From an uncultured euryarchaeote (GTDB lineage Archaea > Thermoplasmatota > Poseidoniia > Poseidoniales > Thalassarchaeaceae), in NCBI GenBank assembly GCA_937876055.1, contig CALEIW010000081.1:1-7707 (forward strand): a stretch of DNA of 7,707 nt, written 5' to 3'. The notes under the pieces were generated by a model. That model did no database searches. It had not been told where the DNA came from and saw nothing but the letters and a program-made list of their open reading frames with translations. A program made the translations under genes and the position numbers. Below are positions 1-7,022 of the stretch, piece after piece. The stretch's first letter is position 1. Every line of letters starts with the position of its first letter.

Positions 1-441
1 ATCGTTGACGTATCTACCTAGAAATGAACGATCAATATCAAGTTGAGTCATGGCATCCTTTAGGGTTTTACGGAATTCAGCACCTTTTGCTACATCCTCA
101 CCTCTGATTGCGGCTACAGACTTTCGAAGGAAGTTGCCGACTTGCAAGCCTGGAACTGCCTGTGGATATTGGAACGAAAGGAAAACTCCCTCTCTGGCCC
201 TCTCCCATGGCTCCATTTCCAATAGGTCCTCGCCATCTAGCTCTACTGACCCATCTGTGACATCGAAGTCTGGATGGCCCATGATAATGTTCGCAGTGGT
301 TGTCTTACCACTTCCATTCCGGCCCATTATGGCATGGATTTCACCAGCGGGTATCTCGAGATTTATTCCGCGAAGAATTGGTGTATCATCGATTCCAGCA
401 TGCAAGTTACTGATTTCGAGGACCGGTTTGTCGGATGCCAT
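1..441 (-). CDS. sufC: SufC, Fe-S cluster assembly ABC-type ATPase (partial, N-terminal 147 residues)
   Basis: SufC is the soluble ABC ATPase of the SUF system; with SufB and SufD it forms the cytoplasmic scaffold on which Fe-S clusters are built. The visible part starts MASDKPVLEI and has the Walker A loop GRNGSGKT (residues 40-47), the GHPDF segment typical of SufC (55-59), and the Q-loop SFQYP with Gln91, followed by PGLQVGNFLRK, which matches the family. The ABC signature, Walker B and switch histidine fall beyond base 1. The frame is open to the window edge, so the gene is cut, not broken. The ATG at 441 is preceded by GAGG seven bases upstream, supporting this start; the ATG further upstream is out of frame. 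The second Walker A residue is Arg where Pro is usual. It is divergent from the nifU-like/mntR-like pair. sufB and sufD probably follow to the left (inferred, not seen). Confidence 0.93.
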   Translation of the reverse strand, partial: MASDKPVLEISNLHAGIDDTPILRGINLEIPAGEIHAIMGRNGSGKTTTANIIMGHPDFDVTDGSVELDGEDLLEMEPWERAREGVFLSFQYPQAVPGLQVGNFLRKSVAAIRGEDVAKGAEFRKTLKDAMTQLDIDRSFLGRYVND

Positions 442-448
442 AGTGTTG

Positions 449-452
449 CCTC
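449..452 (-). promoter_or_regulatory. Shine-Dalgarno site of sufC
   Basis: On the minus strand the bases read GAGG followed by seven bases and the ATG of sufC. The same GAGG-N7-start spacing is found before the Maf gene, so this organism appears to use Shine-Dalgarno initiation for at least some genes. Confidence 0.6.
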
Positions 453-483
453 AATATTTGGCATGAACCGCCCCTTTTGAATG

Positions 484-502
484 CGACCGTCATAGACGGT
501 CG
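484..502. promoter_or_regulatory. 19-bp interrupted palindrome, candidate operator in the divergent promoter
   Basis: The bases CGACCGT, a CATAG spacer and ACGGTCG form a perfect 7+5+7 dyad between sufC and the nifU-like gene. Nineteen base pairs with an interrupted dyad is the usual size of a DtxR-family operator, and a regulator of that family is the second gene of the rightward transcript. The dyad centre (493) is about 26 bp from the centre of the AT-rich element at 515-522, where the sufC transcription start would be expected, so a bound repressor would block it. A structural RNA hairpin in the sufC leader is the alternative. That the neighbouring regulator binds here is inference. Confidence 0.55.
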
Positions 503-514
503 TTGCATCAAAGC

Positions 515-522
515 AAAATATG
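515..522. promoter_or_regulatory. Candidate archaeal TATA element shared by the divergent genes
   Basis: The AT-rich stretch AAAATATG on the plus strand (CATATTTT on the minus strand) is the best TATA-like element in the 117-base divergent region. Read leftward it would place the sufC start near 493, giving a leader of about 50 bases with a Shine-Dalgarno site. Read rightward it would place a start near 545, leaving a very short leader before the GTG at 559. One element serving both directions is possible but unproven. Apart from this element and the palindrome at 484-502, I see nothing else clear in the gap. Confidence 0.35.
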
Positions 523-558
523 GTCAATCAGAAGTAGGAGTGACACACCCCGCGGGAT

Positions 559-1038
559 GTGGAAGATGGAGACGAACTAGCCGAAGCATATCGCCTACAA
601 GTTGAGGCGATTATGGAAAAGGAGGCGGAAAAGAGGGTATTAGAGGCGAACGACCCAGCAGAATTGGACAGACTCCGTTCCCTTTCTCTTCTCGAATTGG
701 TAGAATCCGACCACACTGACCTCATTCCCGCTTTGATGTCTAGATTAGGGCCTGTGAGGGCGGCACTCGATGGCCATGGTGGGGGGCTAATTTTAGCAAA
801 ATCAGAAATTGAGAAATTGCATACCGGCACCGATGCTCTATCTTTGGTCATCGATTTGGACGGTGCTTGTGTGTCTTGCGGGGCAGCACCGGGGACTCTG
901 AAAGGCATCCAGGATGATTTACTGATGGATGATGAAGTGGTAGCAGTGCGTTTTTCTTCTAAGATGTTAGAATGGTTTGATGATTTACAGCGAGAGTTTG
1001 TCCTAAAACACGGCGGAGTTTCATTTGTTGAGGTGTGA
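559..1038 (+). CDS. NifU C-terminal-domain protein, probable Fe-S scaffold/carrier
   Basis: This 159-residue protein has an acidic, helical N-terminal part (about 1-60) and a NifU-type C-terminal domain (PF01106-like) from about residue 63. The domain shows VRAALDGHGGG, corresponding to the family's R..L..DGGD segment, and DLDGACVSCGAAPGTLKG with the Cys104-x-x-Cys107 pair that binds a bridging cluster. In the usual family motif the residues after the second Cys are Pro-Ser-Ser; here they are Gly-Ala-Ala. The likely role is to hold or deliver Fe-S clusters made by the divergent SUF system. The start is uncertain: GTG 559 is the first possible start after an in-frame TGA at 541 but lacks a ribosome binding site, whereas ATG 613 has GAGG five bases upstream (142 residues). 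Its TGA overlaps the start of the regulator gene, so the two are probably co-translated. Confidence 0.85.
   Translation: MEDGDELAEAYRLQVEAIMEKEAEKRVLEANDPAELDRLRSLSLLELVESDHTDLIPALMSRLGPVRAALDGHGGGLILAKSEIEKLHTGTDALSLVIDLDGACVSCGAAPGTLKGIQDDLLMDDEVVAVRFSSKMLEWFDDLQREFVLKHGGVSFVEV
1030..1033 (+). promoter_or_regulatory. Shine-Dalgarno site of the MntR-like gene, arguing for a TTG start
   Basis: GAGG lies within the last codons of the nifU-like gene. It is only one base from GTG 1035 but exactly seven from TTG 1041, the spacing also found before sufC and the Maf gene. This favours TTG 1041 as the translation start. Confidence 0.45.
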
Positions 1039-1505
1039 AATTGGACGCTGATAGACTCGACGCACTTCGTTCTGCTCACGAGGCAGATGGAGCGCGTCGT
1101 TCCAAACGACACTCGGTTAGAGTAGAAGATTATCTAGAGGTTCTACATGAATTAGAACTGGTCGAAGGTAGGGCAAAGCCTGCACGAATTGCAGAATCAT
1201 TAGCAGTCGCTCGACCCTCCGTAACCAAGATGTTGCAAAGACTAGACGAAGAAGGCTTGGTCGAATACGAACGCTATCATGGGGCATTACTCACTGAAGA
1301 AGGCAGAAAAGCAGCGGCAAATTTGCGAGAAAGACATAGCCTTCTAGTCAGATTTCTAATCGTTCTTGGAGTAGATGAAGAGACTGCACATATTGACACA
1401 GAGGGTATAGAGCACCATTTTCATGATAAGACCCTAGAGGCTCTCAGAAAACTGGTCGAAAAGGCGGAGACAGACCCCGATTGGTGGGAATCTCGAAATC
1501 GATGA
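1035..1505 (+). CDS. DtxR/MntR-family metal-dependent transcriptional repressor
   Basis: This is a 156-residue winged-helix regulator with a metal-dependent dimerisation domain and no C-terminal SH3/FeoA-like domain, the layout of MntR. The DNA-binding part covers about residues 30-90: EDYLEVLHEL, then the recognition region VARPSVTKMLQRLDEEGLVEYE. The dimerisation part includes RERHSLLVRFL and TEGIEHH. Asp32, Glu35, His101, Glu123, Glu126 and His127 reproduce the six Bacillus MntR metal ligands with the same intervals (Asp to His 69, Asp to Glu 91), which points to manganese-type sensing rather than the Met/Cys set of DtxR/IdeR. A basic extension of about 24 residues precedes the usual N-terminus. 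GTG 1035 overlaps the nifU-like stop (GTGA); however, GAGG at 1030-1033 sits seven bases before the in-frame TTG 1041, which may be the real start (154 residues). Targets probably include the divergent suf promoter (inferred). Confidence 0.9.
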   Translation: MKLDADRLDALRSAHEADGARRSKRHSVRVEDYLEVLHELELVEGRAKPARIAESLAVARPSVTKMLQRLDEEGLVEYERYHGALLTEEGRKAAANLRERHSLLVRFLIVLGVDEETAHIDTEGIEHHFHDKTLEALRKLVEKAETDPDWWESRNR

Positions 1506-1508
1506 ACG

Positions 1509-2141
1509 CTAGATAGATTCTAATTTAGAAATAGCAGACGGTGCGAAGCCGAGTACTGTTACTTCCTCGCCCTCGACTAGCCTGGTATCTTGAGAGGCAG
1601 CACCTGCCAAATCATATGCTCCTGCCTTTCCTTTCCACGACTCACTACTGACTAATTCAATGAGTCGCTCTTGAGATAATTGATCGAATTCAACAACCGC
1701 TGATGCTGTGCAAATATCTGCACTCCATCCACCATGCAGAGAATGTTCACCTTGGCCATTCGGAGGGTATACTAGGGCGGTTGAGGACCATACTCGATGT
1801 CGGGTTCCAGAAAGCCTCAGCAACATAGCCATTGCATGTTGCTCATCCTCAGGTTTTCCCATTGGCATTAATGGGTCATCAGGATCGGCAACAATGGTAT
1901 CTGAAACAACTACAATATCAGCTACTTCTTTTCCAGCCATTTGGCTTACAACACCTTCTCTAGCGGCTGCTTCTGCCTTGGCGGCACAAGTAAACTCAAC
2001 TTGTTCATTTACCGGTGCACCCCAACGTGGTTTTGGTTCTTCGAACAATAATGCCGCTGCACTTATTGGGATATTTGGGAATCTTTCTTTCAACCAAGCC
2101 AAGCGCCTTTCAGAAGCAGATGCTAAATGCAATCTGCGCAT
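1509..2141 (-). CDS. Maf-family nucleotide pyrophosphatase
   Basis: Maf proteins hydrolyse nucleoside triphosphates, often non-canonical or modified ones, to monophosphate and pyrophosphate in the cytoplasm. The 210-residue protein starts with the family signature LASASERR (residues 6-13), followed by VVSDT with Asp81, the GKP motif (95-97), LSGTRHRV (110-117) and GKAGAYDLAG (171-180), in the usual order. It is slightly longer than the roughly 190-200 residues of bacterial members, with extra residues around 125-140. The substrate, whether pyrimidine triphosphates or modified nucleotides, cannot be told from the sequence. The start ATG at 2141 has GAGG seven bases upstream, overlapping the stop of the subtilase gene; the two genes are nine bases apart and probably co-transcribed. 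At its 3' end it meets the MntR-like gene tail to tail with only three bases between stops, so the transcripts probably overlap. Confidence 0.92.
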   Translation of the reverse strand: MRRLHLASASERRLAWLKERFPNIPISAAALLFEEPKPRWGAPVNEQVEFTCAAKAEAAAREGVVSQMAGKEVADIVVVSDTIVADPDDPLMPMGKPEDEQHAMAMLLRLSGTRHRVWSSTALVYPPNGQGEHSLHGGWSADICTASAVVEFDQLSQERLIELVSSESWKGKAGAYDLAGAASQDTRLVEGEEVTVLGFAPSAISKLESI

Positions 2142-2148
2142 AATTCGA

Positions 2149-2152
2149 CCTC
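2149..2152 (-). promoter_or_regulatory. Shine-Dalgarno site of the Maf gene, overlapping the subtilase stop
   Basis: The minus strand reads TGAGG, in which TGA is the stop codon of the subtilase gene and GAGG is the ribosome binding site, seven bases before the Maf ATG. This suggests translation of Maf follows termination of the upstream gene. Confidence 0.6.
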
Positions 2153-5100
2153 ATAGATCTATTCGCAGTGCACAGATTGGACAGCGCGTCATCTTTAGAT
2201 CGAATGCGACATCAAAACGACTACCGCATTCGGGACAAATCACTGGCTTGTTCATGGGTGGCAGTCCAGGTAAGGGTGGCGCGTCTCCCATAGGTGGTAA
2301 TGGCTCAGCAACTATTCCGTCATTTGTTGGAGATTGTGTTAAATCGGGTACTACCGGAGGTATTGGGACTCCCTCCTGTTGTGTTGCTCGTCGTTGTCGT
2401 CTATCTCGCCTTGGAGATGTATTGTCAACATCGGCTCCTACAACTTCGACAATCGAAGAAGTATCTATTGTTTCGACGGGAATATCCTCCTCATCGATTA
2501 CATCTACTACATCATCTTCTAGCATGACGATACCTTGAGCTGTTTTCCGTCTTCGACCCCCCATCCAACGTATTGCACGAGTCGACATTACTCCCAAAAC
2601 AATGGTGCATAATAATAGAACCGCAATTGCGACCCCTCCGACTAAAATGTTGAAACTTCCTTCATCTAAACCAAGCTGGAATCTTAGATCTTCTAGAATA
2701 TCTGTTGTCCCTGAATTTGGTTTACTATCATCGATTACTGCCCTTATCACCCACCCTTGGGTTGAGGTGTGAATTATTACTGCCTCACCACTGTCCGGTG
2801 AACGACTTACTGAATGTAGCCAGCCATCAGAAATTCGATTCGATATTGCCATCCAAGGGCTCTCTGAATTAATCATCCCATAGTGAACTTGAGGGCCTCC
2901 TGGGCCTACCATATCGTGCATTACTTGGATTCCCCGAGAGGTATCTGTGAAGACGATTTGAGACAAGCCTCTAGCAGATATTTGAATAGAAGAATTATCT
3001 AAGGTGCTGAAGGTGTCGTCAACGATACGAGTAATTAGCTCACTAGTTACTCCCGAACCCTCTTTCCAAGCAACAACTAACCTATCTTCGTCATCTATTG
3101 TGTTCACCTTCATCTGGGGTAAAGATGCATGGTCTCCAACCGCCTTCTTGTATGTCCAAGATGATTGCTTTATGTCTCCATGCGCATACCAAAGACCTAG
3201 TCGATCATTCCCTGTAGTATCATTTCGCATTGATTGGTATAGGATATGACCATCTTCGTCACCATACTCGATTTGTACTGGGTCTGTGTATCCAGCTACT
3301 ACATCAATGTCCGAAATTGCATTTGGTGTTAGTCTCCAATCGTTAGAAGATGTTGGAGCGTCTGCTTCCAAGATGAAGATACTAGTTAGATCCTGATAAG
3401 TTCCGCCTGTCAGCAAGTCGCGATGATATCCTGCAACCAATAATTTTGTTCCATCGACATCGATGTCAACACCCCAATATTTCCCATCGGATAATAGAAT
3501 TGGATCCATCAAGTCTTGAATTGGTCGCATCTCACATGCTGAGTCTATTGTTGAGTATGAAACCGTCTGCTTCAGATAGCCACTAGTATCTAGGAAGCGA
3601 CGAGTCCAGACTATGTGTGCGATACCATCGGAAGTAGGTGCAGCGACAAAATCACCAGACCATTTTTCTTCCAGCAAATTTGAGCAGGCAGTCATTCCTT
3701 TATTGGAGTTGAGCCTGTAAAGTGCTAGTCCTCCATCTTTCGAGGTTACAACAATTCCTTCTCCATCTAAGTCGATTACATCGACGGGAGTTTCTCCTGT
3801 CTGGAAGTTCAATGCTCTCCCTCCAGAGACAGTACTCTTCTCGATTAGAATACTCCATTCTGCTTGATTGTTTGACCAATCAATATCGGACAGAACAGGG
3901 CCACTAAGGCTAATTCGGAATTTGAATGCGCCACTTTCTTCATTTGTTTGGGCGAAGGAAATAGTCTGTTCCGAACCGCCATCTATCCTAGGGATTGTAG
4001 TTGAGGAGGTCAACTCCCATCCTCGTTCAGTGTAAAGGTGGAGTTGAGCCTCAACTTCTTCAGCTGCCGATGAACCTAGGTTATTTACACGGGCGTTAAT
4101 TTTGAATTGCTCTCCGGGCCTTGGAATTGTAGGGGTAGTGGTGAAGGCCCCGTTTGAAAATGCCAAATCCACGCCTTCGGGCCTTTGAATAACATCAAAT
4201 TCAAGGCTCTGGTCATTATTTGTCTCATCAATTTCCAGTATTGCATCTCCAGGGTCTAAGGCGATACTAATCTCACGTTGACCAACAGTTAGAGGATTCC
4301 AGTAGAGAGTGACATCAACAATATCACCTGAGTCGATTGTAGGTATTGTTAACTCATATTTTCTCGTACCCTCTTCGAGTAGGTAGACAATTACATTGGT
4401 AGCCGATTGGTCTCCATCATTACGAATTTCAGCACTTACATCGACGAAGGAGTTGACATAAGCCTCGGATAGTGGTATACCCCATTCTGATACAGTAATT
4501 CCACTTCTAAACATCAAGTCAGGAGCAGGGGGTTGGTTGTCAATTTCCAAAGTGACCCTTACTTCCTCAGACCGAACGCTTGTGCCACTAACAAATCGTA
4601 ATGATATGCGATGCGAACCATCGGGATGTTGGGTGGAATCCCAAATAAAATTGAACATATCTGTGGTTCCGCCCGACCCAGAGTAGGTTCGTTCGTCTAC
4701 CCAATCTTCCTTTCCTATTCGCCACTGTAGGGTGCCACCGTTGACGGTTTCATATTCACCTTCGAATTGCACATCACCTTCGACTGAATTTTGTCCACTT
4801 GGGCTATCCAGTGTTAGTCCTACTCGGCCTATATCGTGATTTTGTCTTTGTTTGTTGCTCCATTGATCCCATTCATTGCGAGCCTGTACTGAGATTTTTA
4901 TTTCCAAGGCGTTTATTTCATCCTCTTCAAAGTCAGGAATGGTGAAATCAGTAGTCCAATTTACCGTGCCTTGAGCTGTGTGCCAATCGACGAGTATTTC
5001 TTCTTGAGTCGGCGATCCCTCGGGTTTGTGAGTATAGGTGATCTTGACCTGGACTTCTTCTACAGTTCCATTTGTCTCCGCATCTTCGTCGATGTGGCCT

Positions 5101-6953
5101 CTAACTGAGTATGTCTCACCTTCTACTAACCAAGAATCTTCAATCGGCCTTTCATAGACTAGCCAATCGCCCTCTCCGGGTGGAGGTGGTTCTGTTGTGT
5201 TTCCACCCGGGTCGCCACCTCCGCCTTCTCCCAAAAGGGCGGATAGAATTAGATTCCCATCAATGATTCCGAAGCCATATTTTTCATTCCACGTATCGGA
5301 AATATCTGGCTCGGACGCCTCGCCTTTAGGTTCGGAATTTTCTTTCAATAATTCCTTGACTTCGGCAGGATCAAGGTCCAGTCCTTCTTCTTCACTAATT
5401 TGTAAAATAACCGCTACTAAACCTGCAACCGCGGGACACGCCATACTCGTCCCGCTCTGTTCCGTGTAACTATCTTCAGCAAGCGGTTTTGGTGTGCCGG
5501 GTAATTGACTAGATGAAGCAGCGTGCGCTGCAGACATAATATCGCTTCCAGGCGCTACAACGTCTGGTTTGAGTTCCTCTTCTCTGTCATCATCTCCATC
5601 ATCTTCTCTTGGGCCAGAGTTAGAGTATGAAGCGATTGAGTCATCACCTCTATCGATGGTGTCTTTATCATCAATAGATCCCACTGTAATTGCTTGATCT
5701 GCGGCTCCTACAGAGGTGACTCTTCTTCTTCCATCATTACCAATCGCTGCGACCGGAACTATGCCTGCCTCAGCCGCTTGATTCACCGCACGGGCGTCTG
5801 CAGCTGTCCCGTTATCACCAGGGTCATCTCCATTAGGATCGCCAAGACTTCCAAAAGACATTGACATGACTTGTATGCCCTCGCTAGAATCATTGTTGCC
5901 CCAGTCGGTATCTACATTGGCAGCAACCCAATTTATTCCCTTTAGCGTGGCAGCTGAATTTGTACCTCCCGTATCAGTCATAACTTTGACATCGACAAGA
6001 TATGCACCCGGGGCATAACCCTGATTGATTCGTCTTGAGTCGCCCGTTCCGAGTGCAATTCCTGCTACATGTGTTCCATGTCCATCTCCATCATCTGGGT
6101 CGTGGGTTCCCTCGTTATTACAGTCATTTTGATTTAATGAAGTGGCATCACAACCGGCAATCCACTTCGGGTCTGGAAGATCATCAGGATCATTCTCGTT
6201 GTCATCGTTATCATCCGAGAAATCGTCTAAGGAGAAGTGCTCGTTATCCACTCCTGTATCTAGAATCGCGATAACAATCCCAGAACCATCATAACCGAAA
6301 TCTCTCATAGTTTCGTCATATCGTTCAGAATCCCTAACTTTCGAACCTCGAGTAGCAGTATCTAGGGATGGAACAATCACATTCTGTTCCTCAACCATAA
6401 CAACTCCATCTAGTTGCCAAATCTCAATTAGAGCACTAACTGGTACGTGGTCGAGAACTATGCTATCTAGAATATCCATTTCGAAGAACCAGGATCCCTC
6501 TTGCTCCCAACCATGAGATTCGAGAACTTCCCTAAGAGCGGCAGTGTCACTAGGGCCAGGGTGCCAAGCATAATCGACAACAATTGCAACCGTAGGTCTA
6601 CCATCTAGGCCGATTATTGCTGTAGATGAGACGGATTCACGTTGGCCTGCAATGATTCTTTGCAATCGATCATCCATACCATCAGAATCTAAATCATACC
6701 AATAGCCGAACCACCATCCCTCGTCCTCAACAGGGAATCCTGCATCGAATGGTGGACTTCGAACGGAACGGTCTATCGGGTCGCAAATGACCTCTCCACA
6801 CATTAGTGCAGGTGGCCAATTTTCCGGCCTTTCCTTAGGGATCAAATCTTCAGTTTGAGTAGTTGTGGATGCAGACACCCCCACTCCCATGTCCATGACT
6901 AGAATCATGGCAACTAGTACCAGCGGAGTGAGGTTTAGACGTCTTCCAGACAT
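2151..6953 (-). CDS. Secreted, membrane-anchored S8 subtilisin-like protease with CARDB-like domains and a cytoplasmic zinc ribbon
   Basis: A 1600-residue type I membrane protease. Residues 1-28 are a Sec-type signal peptide (basic start, hydrophobic core, VSAS end). Residues about 30-205 form a prodomain-like region with a calcium-type DLDSDGMDD motif (87-95). The S8 catalytic domain (about 220-575) has Asp232 in AILDTGV, His292 in GHGTHVAG, oxyanion Asn406 in AIGNDG and Ser503 in GTSMACP, so it should be active. An Asp-rich loop with Cys268 and Cys278 separates Asp and His. A Gly/Pro linker (574-594) leads to beta-sandwich regions (about 597-805), two CARDB-like domains (about 811-922 and 929-1038), and a region of propeller-like repeats (about 1045-1410). 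A membrane helix (about 1435-1457) is followed by basic residues, an acidic then basic then Pro-rich tail, and a CPxC...CPxC zinc ribbon (Cys1573, 1576, 1591, 1594). It probably degrades or processes extracellular proteins. No Shine-Dalgarno precedes ATG 6953; a short-leader transcript is likely. Confidence 0.93.
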   Translation of the reverse strand: MSGRRLNLTPLVLVAMILVMDMGVGVSASTTTQTEDLIPKERPENWPPALMCGEVICDPIDRSVRSPPFDAGFPVEDEGWWFGYWYDLDSDGMDDRLQRIIAGQRESVSSTAIIGLDGRPTVAIVVDYAWHPGPSDTAALREVLESHGWEQEGSWFFEMDILDSIVLDHVPVSALIEIWQLDGVVMVEEQNVIVPSLDTATRGSKVRDSERYDETMRDFGYDGSGIVIAILDTGVDNEHFSLDDFSDDNDDNENDPDDLPDPKWIAGCDATSLNQNDCNNEGTHDPDDGDGHGTHVAGIALGTGDSRRINQGYAPGAYLVDVKVMTDTGGTNSAATLKGINWVAANVDTDWGNNDSSEGIQVMSMSFGSLGDPNGDDPGDNGTAADARAVNQAAEAGIVPVAAIGNDGRRRVTSVGAADQAITVGSIDDKDTIDRGDDSIASYSNSGPREDDGDDDREEELKPDVVAPGSDIMSAAHAASSSQLPGTPKPLAEDSYTEQSGTSMACPAVAGLVAVILQISEEEGLDLDPAEVKELLKENSEPKGEASEPDISDTWNEKYGFGIIDGNLILSALLGEGGGGDPGGNTTEPPPPGEGDWLVYERPIEDSWLVEGETYSVRGHIDEDAETNGTVEEVQVKITYTHKPEGSPTQEEILVDWHTAQGTVNWTTDFTIPDFEEDEINALEIKISVQARNEWDQWSNKQRQNHDIGRVGLTLDSPSGQNSVEGDVQFEGEYETVNGGTLQWRIGKEDWVDERTYSGSGGTTDMFNFIWDSTQHPDGSHRISLRFVSGTSVRSEEVRVTLEIDNQPPAPDLMFRSGITVSEWGIPLSEAYVNSFVDVSAEIRNDGDQSATNVIVYLLEEGTRKYELTIPTIDSGDIVDVTLYWNPLTVGQREISIALDPGDAILEIDETNNDQSLEFDVIQRPEGVDLAFSNGAFTTTPTIPRPGEQFKINARVNNLGSSAAEEVEAQLHLYTERGWELTSSTTIPRIDGGSEQTISFAQTNEESGAFKFRISLSGPVLSDIDWSNNQAEWSILIEKSTVSGGRALNFQTGETPVDVIDLDGEGIVVTSKDGGLALYRLNSNKGMTACSNLLEEKWSGDFVAAPTSDGIAHIVWTRRFLDTSGYLKQTVSYSTIDSACEMRPIQDLMDPILLSDGKYWGVDIDVDGTKLLVAGYHRDLLTGGTYQDLTSIFILEADAPTSSNDWRLTPNAISDIDVVAGYTDPVQIEYGDEDGHILYQSMRNDTTGNDRLGLWYAHGDIKQSSWTYKKAVGDHASLPQMKVNTIDDEDRLVVAWKEGSGVTSELITRIVDDTFSTLDNSSIQISARGLSQIVFTDTSRGIQVMHDMVGPGGPQVHYGMINSESPWMAISNRISDGWLHSVSRSPDSGEAVIIHTSTQGWVIRAVIDDSKPNSGTTDILEDLRFQLGLDEGSFNILVGGVAIAVLLLCTIVLGVMSTRAIRWMGGRRRKTAQGIVMLEDDVVDVIDEEDIPVETIDTSSIVEVVGADVDNTSPRRDRRQRRATQQEGVPIPPVVPDLTQSPTNDGIVAEPLPPMGDAPPLPGLPPMNKPVICPECGSRFDVAFDLKMTRCPICALRIDL

Positions 6954-6971
6954 GGCTCTGCAAGCAGAGCC
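6954..6971. promoter_or_regulatory. Perfect 18-bp dyad touching the subtilase start codon
   Basis: GGCTCTG, a four-base spacer CAAG and CAGAGCC form a perfect inverted repeat immediately upstream of the ATG. Its centre is about 26 bp downstream of the TATA candidate at 6986-6990, so it would straddle the transcription start. It could be a repressor operator, or, if transcription starts further upstream, an RNA hairpin that leaves no room for a ribosome binding site. Its sequence differs from the dyad at 484-502. Confidence 0.5.
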
Positions 6972-6985
6972 AGCAAAGTTCGGGG

Positions 6986-6990
6986 TATAA
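6986..6990 (-). promoter_or_regulatory. Candidate TATA box of the subtilase gene
   Basis: The minus strand reads CCTTATACC in the 69-base gap between the rhomboid and subtilase genes. The archaeal spacing of about 26 bp predicts a transcription start near 6962, only some eight bases before the ATG. This suggests the subtilase-Maf pair can be transcribed separately from the rhomboid gene. Confidence 0.4.
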
Positions 6991-7022
6991 GGCGAACCCG
7001 TACAAGACCCATCAAGACGTCT

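Noticed and set aside
50..466. Plus-strand open frame of 138 codons
   Set aside because: It is antisense to the clear sufC coding sequence and its translation shows no family features.
1045..1110. The basic N-terminal extension of the MntR-like protein, considered as an incorrect start
   Set aside because: No ATG, GTG or TTG occurs in frame between TTG 1041 and the conserved EDYLE segment, so the extension belongs to the protein whichever start is used.
528..1112. Minus-strand open frame of 194 codons
   Set aside because: It lies opposite the NifU-like and MntR-like genes, which have conserved motifs, and its Ser/Arg-rich translation is typical of an antisense shadow.
1518..1530. Inverted repeat TTCTAA-T-TTAGAA just past the convergent stops, considered as a terminator
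   Set aside because: The one-base spacer cannot form an RNA loop, there is no following T-tract, and it lies inside the Maf coding sequence.
1708..2538. Plus-strand open frame of 276 codons
   Set aside because: It is antisense to Maf and the subtilase tail, both supported by motifs; the translation is low-complexity Ser/Thr/Gly.
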